Below, one piece after another: positions 57,488 through 64,000 of a stretch of 64,000 nucleotides of DNA. Position 1 is the first letter of the stretch. Every line of letters begins with the position of its first letter. The position numbers and the translations under genes were made by a program. This stretch comes from Phycomyces nitens (Eukaryota; Mucoromycota; Mucoromycetes; Mucorales; Phycomycetaceae). The notes below the pieces were generated by a model. The model was given only the letters and a program-made list of their open reading frames with translations, had not been told where the DNA came from and made no database searches. The DNA is taken from positions 3,534,001 through 3,598,000 of the forward strand of contig JAHRBC010000003.1 of assembly GCA_022702545.1 (NCBI GenBank), given 5' to 3'.

Positions 57488-58901
57488 ATGATTGCTACAA
57501 ACGACATTACCCCTGAGGCTGTGAAAACTGTACGCCAGCCAACCCTTCATGCACTTGACCTCCGCTCCAGCAGCAGCCATCTCCTGCCCTCTCGCCGTGC
57601 TCATCCAGCAGAAACAACAGAGGGCAGTCGAGGAAAGCATCCAAAGAACAGCCAGGACATCCCAGACCACTCCATCCCTACCTGCAAAGACCCCATCGAT
57701 CTCACGTAAGTCATCTAGCTTCCAAGCAAAAACAACAAAAAAAGTTTATCTCTATTAAACACCTTGTATTTTGATCTGGCTATTGACAACAGATTGCCAA
57801 CCGAACCACTGGCAAAATCAGTTTTATTGGTTATGCAGAAACTGTTTCCAAGCCTTATTAACTCATCCCATCAACCTTCACTCGAGCGCGTCAGTGGCGC
57901 AATGACAAACGCAGTCTTTTTCGTGACAGTCAACAAGAAGCGTTTTTTAATGCGTATTTATGGCCATGGATGCGACCAGATCCTGGACAGAGAAAACGAA
58001 TTGGCATGGCTTGCTCGTCTCTCTCATCTCGGGCTAGGACCCCGTATGTTGGGCATCTTTGGAAACGGTCGATTCGAAGAGTACCTTGAATCGACCACCT
58101 TGTCTTATTCTGATATGCGCCAACCATTCTTCTCCAAACAAATTGCCAGCCGTTTGTGCCAGTTACACACCATTGTGGAGATCTATCCACCGTCTGCAAA
58201 AGAAGCCCGCCAATTGTCAGTCTGGCAGAATGTGCACAAGTGGCTGGCCACCATTCAGGACATAATGCCCAACCTTGTCAAGAATGAAAAATGGGCAGCC
58301 GAATTAGAGCTCTTTGATATCGATCTATTGAGAGAAGAAATCGATATCTGCCAGCGCCTTCTCAAGACAATCCAGAGCCCAATTATTTTCGGGCACAATG
58401 ATGTAAGACTTTAAGATAAGCGTTTTTTTAAGGGATATTTAGAAAGAGTCTTGGCAACAAACCCGCCTAACCATAATGACTAAAACACTATAGACACAAT
58501 ATGGAAATATCCTCAAACTGGACAAGACGGGTGAGTTGGTGGTAATTGATTTTGAATATGCAGGATACAACACTCGTGGCTTTGAGATTGCAAACCATTT
58601 TTGTGAGTGGATGTATGATTACCATTCAGACTCTCCAGCATCCATGAAAGTCCATGGATTTCCTACCCAAGAGGAACAGAAGTTGTTCTTAAAGGCATAT
58701 GCTGCGACCAATAATATTAAGACACCCATCGATGTTCTCCAGAAAGAGGCCTTGATATGGGTTATGGCCAGCCATCTGTCGTGGGGTCTCTGGGGTCTTG
58801 TGCAGGCAAACCAGAGTGAGATTGATTTTGACTATTTTCTCTATTCTATGGAGCGCCTTGGGGCCTTTCGCAAAGAGCTTGCCAATTGGTCTCTTGATTA
58901 A
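57488..58901 (+). CDS. CKI1: Choline/ethanolamine kinase
   Basis: Three exons (57488-57705, 57793-58402, 58494-58901) give 411 residues. After a ~70-residue Ser/Pro-rich leader the kinase begins: VSGAMTNAVFFVTVNKKRFL, RIYGHGCDQILDRENELAWL and GNGRFEEYLESTTL. Catalytic parts are IIFGHNDTQYGNIL (Brenner motif with the base Asp) and LVVIDFEYAGYNTRGFEIAN (metal-binding choline kinase motif), with FCEWMYDY after. The enzyme phosphorylates choline (and possibly ethanolamine) as the first step of the CDP-choline pathway on the cytosolic side. The HND codons sit exactly at the intron 2 border. Substrate preference cannot be read from the sequence. Confidence 0.95.
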
Positions 58902-59568
58902 ACATAATACTATATATCGAATACCTTGTAAATAGCCTTTCATTTTTAAATAAATAAATACACAAGCAGTTTTGGCTGAATTTGTAACCAGCATAAATGC
59001 AGATGAGTTGCAAGGGGCACAAACACAAATGTGTATTTTACCGAGGGTGAGAAATGCATTGGTTGTAGAGAATGACGTGAGCAAAAATCATGTTGGGTGA
59101 TGTGCTTCTTACTCGCAATGTAAAGAAAAGAAGTATTCTTGGGAATATATATATATAAAGAGAGTTTGAGATGCTCAACAGAATTCTTGACTACCGAGAA
59201 AGAGAAAGAAGGATTCAGTTTGTCGAATCTGCTTATCCATGGCAACCTAAATTTCAATTGTTTCTTTTTAAGGGTCCGACAGGGCTCTAATTGGTTAAAG
59301 GCTGAAATGCTTTTTATGGGTTGGTCAAGATGTATCTTGTCAATGTTTTGGTTAAAGTAGAACAATGGTCGGTAGATAAAGATTTTTTTTCATGTAGTTT
59401 TATGATGCTGATGTCATTACTTACCGCTATTTTAAAAAAGAAAAAAAGAACAAAAAGGTAGACGATTCCTGTCAATTTTATTTTTATTCTTCATTGGATA
59501 GGAATAAGTTGTCGGCTACTCTTATTCGTACCACATACCTCCATCCCTAAAGCAATCGATCTAAAAGG
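58902..59568. other. Intergenic spacer
   Basis: Separates choline kinase from HAP2. AT-rich with poly-T and poly-A runs near 59384 and 59440-59457. No gene recognised; the short open frames on both strands lack motifs. Confidence 0.4.
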
Positions 59569-60379
59569 ATGTCAAATCCCTCGCTGGTGCAGCACCTACC
59601 GCACCAAACAGCTCTCTACACTCCATCCGTACCAGATATTGGCCAAAATGCTCCATTCGACAACCCTGGTAGCCAGATACCAGCACAATCTCTGGACATT
59701 CACGGGCAGTCTCCAAGTGCAACCTATGAACTAGGCCGCTCAATGCCCTATTCACTCTACTCCCTGCCCAACATCCCTAATGTTGGACTCAGCCATTCCT
59801 CGCGTCGCATTTCCCAACAATCCCAACCACAACATCCATTGGGATCTCCACCCTCGGGCAATCCTCTGGGAGCCTATCGTGGCATTGATAACATTCAACA
59901 TCACCCTCAACAGCCGCAACCGCAAGCGCATCACCACCAGCCTCACCAGCCTCACCAATCCCACCAATCTCATCAACCCCACCAATCCCACCAACAACAA
60001 ACATTACAAAATCAACAAACTGTTCAACAGACTCCCGGATTTGTTCCTATCCAGGCCGTTGATGAGCCACTCTATGTAAATGCCAAGCAGTACCATCGCA
60101 TCATCAAGCGCAGAGCAGCCCGTGCCCGCCTGGAAGAACTCAACAAGATTGCCAGATCCAGAAAGCCCTATCTACACGAAAGTCGCCACAGACATGCCAT
60201 GCGACGTCCCCGTGGACCTGGAGGAAGATTCCTAAGTACGCGAAAATTCAATATCATTTCTTGATTGTAATTCTAATATTCATTGTTATTCATTTTGATT
60301 CTTTAATATTCTAGCTGCCTCTGAAATCGCCGAGCAAGAGAACTCTGCCAATAATCCTGATATGAAATCGACTGCTTAA
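59569..60379 (+). CDS. HAP2: CCAAT-binding factor subunit HAP2/NF-YA
   Basis: Two exons (59569-60235, 60315-60379) give 243 residues. The conserved core is at about residues 163-222: [20 protein letters not shown] (subunit-binding helix), then LEELNKI as linker and [20 protein letters not shown] (DNA-binding helix). NF-YA joins NF-YB/NF-YC to bind CCAAT boxes and in fungi controls respiration and nitrogen genes. The leader is rich in Pro, Gln and His, with HQPHQS-type repeats at roughly residues 120-145 that probably act as the activating or flexible part. The intron sits just after GGRFL, within the 3' border of the domain. Confidence 0.96.
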
Positions 60380-60897
60380 GCAAACAGATATAAAAGCTTT
60401 TATATCTGTTCTAATTCCGGGAACCATTGTACCAATATCTCTTTAACCTTGTATATAGCTTTATACATATTTAATCAGCCATCCGCTTGATTGTATTTCA
60501 AAATTATAATAGTAATTAATGTATAAAATAAATTAGAGTAATTAACTGAATTCCTCAAACATCAATTGAGCAGAACAAAATATTAATGCACAAAGCAATG
60601 CGTATATATAAATTTCCTTTTATGTATAAATATAATATATAGCTTAAACCAGACGGGCATCATATTAATACACCGACACATATGGAAACCAATCACATTG
60701 ATTACATAATTTTATTTTATTATAAATGGCAATTGATTATGTAAGAATTACTCTATTACTTCCATAAATAGTAAGTCCTATTGGTTGTGCAGATTTTAGC
60801 TTGGTTTTTTATATTTTTTTTTTATTATCTATTCTTGCCAAATCTGTCACTTATCCACCTACAAGGGTTTGGAATCTTACAGTGCTTTTTTATTTAC
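60380..60897. other. Intergenic spacer between convergent genes
   Basis: Convergent 3' ends of HAP2 and PPIL2 with AT-rich sequence between. A short inverted repeat (ATATAAAAGC / GCTTTTATAT) at about 60389-60410 could form a hairpin right after the HAP2 stop codon. Nothing else supported. Confidence 0.4.
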
Positions 60898-62876
60898 TTA
60901 GAAATTATCAAAGTTTCCATAGCCCTTTGTGGTAGCCTTGGCTTTTTTGGCAGCCGGTACCTTCAAAGGCTCGGTAGTGTCCGAGGATTCACTCTCGGGC
61001 AATTCGCGTTTTGCAGATTGAAGATATTTACCAACACCTGCATGACGGGTGCCAGTAATCGATGGTACCTTTTTTTGTTGAGTCTTTGTAACATTGGGTC
61101 CAAACCAGCCCATGCTGTCTTCCTTTTCCTTCTTCTTGCGGTCCTCTTCGTCCATAGCAGCCCCATTGGCCTGGCGATATAGCTTCTTCTTGAGTTTGGT
61201 TTCATATTCTTCATAAGGATCCACAAAAACAACCACGTCCTTCATCTTGATCTCACGCAGGGGACGATCAGTCTCGTCTACTGGAACAGTCTCGAGCTTG
61301 TCCAAAACGTCCATTCCACCCACAACCTTTCCAAAGATCGTGTGCTTGTTGTCCAGATGGGCACACGGTCTGTAGGTAATAAAGCTATAGGAAACAGTTT
61401 CTTTTTTTTTTAGCTGTAAATCTTAAATCGATATCCTGTCTACTTACAACTGAGACCCATTTGAATCCTTTCCTTTGTTTGCCATGCTCAACAGGCCACG
61501 ATCATTGTGTGTCATGTTGAACTTGAGTTCGTCTGGGAATTCCTGCTTCCAGCATGACTCACCCCCAAGTCCAGTACCAGTAGGATCACCACCTTGGATC
61601 TATAAGAAAACGCTATAAGAAAAGAAAAAGCATAATAGATCCAACTCACCATAAAGTTCTTGATATTTCTGTGAAAGATTACATCCTTGTAATAGCCAGA
61701 TTTTGCCAATTTGATAAAGTTATGGCATGTCCGTGGAGTCTAGACAGAGGTTAGGGATACAATTGTCATTCCAAGACCCTTTACTTACACGATCACAGTT
61801 GAGCTCAATATTAAGGTTGCCAAAGTTGGTTACAATCCTTGCAAACCCTTTGGTCTTGATGTGCTTGTACATAAACTCTTCCTCATCAATCAATGCCTCC
61901 TCATTCACCGTAACACGTCCCATGGCAGTTGATGTAAATGATGAAGACACTTGACCGGTTGTGTAATGAGCTGCATTGTAAGCCTTTTCTTCTTTCTTTT
62001 GGTGAAAAGAGGTTGGGATCTTGGCAGGTGTCTCTTCTGGTGTCTCTTCTGGTTTTTCTCCTACTGCGTCCTTTTTCTTCAATTCTGCTAGAACCCGCTC
62101 GGCTGTGCCGCCAATACCCTTGACATTGATATTGTTAATCGGGTTTCGACGTTCTCTTTCTTCAGCTACAGACCAAAATAAACCACACTGTTATTTATAA
62201 TTCTAATATAAAAGAGTAGATATATATATATATAATTGCCTGCATTGACCACCTTGCGTTCGTTCTTTACATAGTCGAATTCTGCCATGTTGCGGTTCTC
62301 TAGATTGTGTGGGTCCTTTATGATGGATATAGACCGTTGATCAATGAATGGTCGCTAATTTATAACTGACATCTCAGGTACTTGCATTACCTGGATCATG
62401 ATGATATCCTTGCGCGTAAATGGTGTGTCGTCCAAGAGATCATTCCAGTACTTTGGCTTGATGTTTAGCCGCTCAATCGTGTCATAGGCAAATACGTTTC
62501 CGGTCGATTTGATGGCTGCGATCGCTGTGTGATCCGAAAACACTTTGAAGGTGACAGGACAATAGTACTCATCCTTGTCGTTCTTGTGGAAATTAAGCGT
62601 AATGAGGTTCTTTGTGGAAAGCTTTTCGCCCGTAACTGGATTGGTGCCGTACTTTTTGATGTATGGCACAATGTGAACGAGATCAAAAACGATGCCTTCA
62701 GGTGTACACACAGGATGTTCGAATGGTTGAAGGGATAATGAGCAGCAGTAGAAAGGCAGGCGTTTGAAGCCAGCTCCTTTGATTCGCCCCTGAATACCCG
62801 ACGATGCAGAATGTTGGCCAACTTCTCCACTCCATTCAGAGTGAGTAATGTAAAGTTTGTCGGTCCACTTTCCCAT
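60898..62876 (-). CDS. PPIL2: U-box cyclophilin PPIL2/CYC4-type
   Basis: Multiple exons from the start at 62876 to the stop at 60898. The N-terminus [20 protein letters not shown] leads to a U-box ([20 protein letters not shown] to [20 protein letters not shown], then [13 protein letters not shown]). After a charged linker the cyclophilin domain follows: [74 protein letters not shown] and [20 protein letters not shown]. Landmark residues R and Q (HRN.., MIQGGDP, SQFFIT) are kept, so isomerase activity is possible, although the usual active-site Trp is replaced by His in [13 protein letters not shown]2 joins the spliceosome in humans and can act as a ubiquitin ligase. The lysine-rich C-terminal tail is typical. 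Confidence 0.93.
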
Positions 62877-63086
62877 CCTGTCCTTACTTTATAAGCAACA
62901 ACAAAATAAATAGGATATTATTTTATAATAATAATTAAAAAAAAAAGCTAAAAATATATTACAGCAATGCGAATGGCAATTGGACTCTTATGTGACTCTT
63001 TTTAATGGCTCACATTTCTCCTTCTCTCCTTCCTCCCTCCGCTTCCTATCTGCTCCTTGTACTTCCCTTTCTTTTCTGCTATCCAT

Positions 63087-64000
63087 ATGCTTGAACCCGA
63101 GCCCTATCCCCGCGGACCTTCTCCGCAAAGACGTGCTTTACGGCCACACAGTTTGATACCTGACCTGGACGTGCCTCCACTGATTCCACACTGGTAAAAG
63201 AAGATATTCAATATACATAATATTTACCTTTGCTTGGACTGTTGGCTGGAAATGCATAGGTTCCATGCGATTGACAATGCACTTGTGGATCCCGTTTCGA
63301 TTCGCACAGCCAAAGAAGCCGCAATGAGCAAAAGGCAGCCTAAAAGCCCTTCGGCACCTAAAAGTAAATCGACGGCTTGGGTTCCATTTTCAAAAAGAGA
63401 TTCTATTGCACTTGAAAAGGCATTCCAGGTATTACAAGAGAAACAAGTGATGATATGGTGAGAAAGGGGAGAGGAGAACAGCGTGTATTCAATTCCTTTA
63501 TGTTTCAAGAACAATGATGTCCAAGCCAAGGTTCCTGTCAATGAAGACTATTTATTTGAAGTGGATGTGTCTGAAAGAACCATCTACCCTGTGTACTGGG
63601 AGGGACCGACGTTTGAAGTGCGAAGGGCTACCTGGTTTATGCAGGCAGATGGTTCAAAGTGGGTGCCTTGTGAGGAAACCCTGGCTGAGCAAATTGAGCT
63701 TGGTTATTAGTAAGTAAATCCCACCATACTTCATTAGAGGGAGGATGTCCGGGCCAAGAAAAAGAGATAAGGGCGGAGATTCTGCACCACGCGCAAATGA
63801 ATACAAGGTTTCTTTTTTGACACTTTCTTCAATTGAACAGCAAACACAAGCCCTATGTACCAGACCCCACAGACGAAGGATATTCCCAAGGCAACACACT
63901 TTCAAAGACAATCACCAAAAAGCCATCGTTCTCAAAGCCAGAAGAGCCTGGTAATTCTACAGAGGAGAAGCTAGAGGCAAGTCTGGCCAAGCAATTGTCA
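63087..64000 (+). CDS. DDHD-domain phospholipase A1 (PA-PLA1/Ddl1 type), N-terminal part
   Basis: Four exons read so far (63087-63193, 63260-63446, 63510-63709, 63841 to the window edge). The sequence opens MLEPEPYPRGPSPQRRALRP and then VPPLIPHWFHAIDN, a short tryptophan motif. Then come WVPFSKRDSIALEKAFQVLQ and the WWE-like region VPVNEDYLFEVDVSERTIYP, VYWEGPTFEVRRATWFM and KWVPCEETLAEQIELGY, all seen at the N-terminus of DDHD1/PA-PLA1 and yeast Ddl1. The lipase core (GHSLG) and DDHD metal motif should lie beyond base 64000. The family cleaves phosphatidic acid and cardiolipin-type lipids on mitochondria/ER. The donor at 63447 (GTGATG) is the least certain. Confidence 0.85.

Noticed and set aside
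1..64000. CRISPR arrays, rRNA operon, intact insertion sequences
   Set aside because: No regularly spaced repeats, rRNA segments or intact transposase gene with terminal repeats were seen; this is a eukaryotic nuclear sequence.

Overview
This window is nuclear DNA from a fungus, most likely an early-diverging one (Mucoromycota, zygomycete grade). Genes are compact and intron-rich, with introns mostly 45-100 bases long, separated by AT-rich spacers with many simple repeats. The gene set mixes fungal hallmarks (a Zn2Cys6 regulator, a fused ADE2, a HAP2-type CCAAT factor) with genes kept from the opisthokont ancestor (SMG6-type PIN nuclease, an OCRL-like 5-phosphatase with ASH and RhoGAP-like domains, MCMBP, a SET-type histone chaperone, a MEA1-like protein, PPIL2). 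The placement is inference from gene content and exon structure only.

Layout. 1-13.6 kb: UTP5/WDR43 (cut by the window edge), SUB1/PC4, SMG6, a borealin-like gene, a SEC2-type Rab GEF, a small Cys/His-rich protein and a Zn2Cys6 regulator. 13.7-24.4 kb: an ERJ5-type ER J-protein, an actin-related protein divergent from the OCRL-like phosphatase, eS8 divergent from mitochondrial bL33m, and ADE2. 24.4-26.5 kb is empty. 26.5-31 kb: MCMBP, an unrecognised disordered protein and a MEA1 homologue. 31-35 kb is an AT-rich gene desert. 35-43.3 kb: SET, eL18, SPC25, SEC12, NDC1. 43.3-52.2 kb is gene-poor, holding only ISU1 and the wreck of a TnpB/Fanzor-like nuclease gene. 52.2-64 kb: a cyclin, a PAS protein, a PX-BAR sorting nexin, choline kinase, HAP2, PPIL2, and the start of a DDHD-type phospholipase (cut by the right edge).

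There are no operons. The genes are mostly single-copy housekeeping loci for ribosome synthesis, RNA surveillance, the kinetochore, the nuclear envelope and membrane traffic. Several close divergent pairs probably share promoters.

The least expected signals are these. The first intron of the OCRL-like gene reads as a U12-type AT-AC intron (16756-16848) and is the only solution I found that keeps the frame. Two further introns of the same gene, and one in the gene at 28958, appear to start with GC. A degenerate Fanzor/TnpB-like copy lies at 47867-48600 on the minus strand. Several genes have extremely short coding exons: 3 and 4 nt in two ribosomal-protein genes, 11 nt inside the zinc cluster and 27 nt in SET. 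All exon boundaries were read by eye from splice motifs and frame and may be off by a base or more in places.
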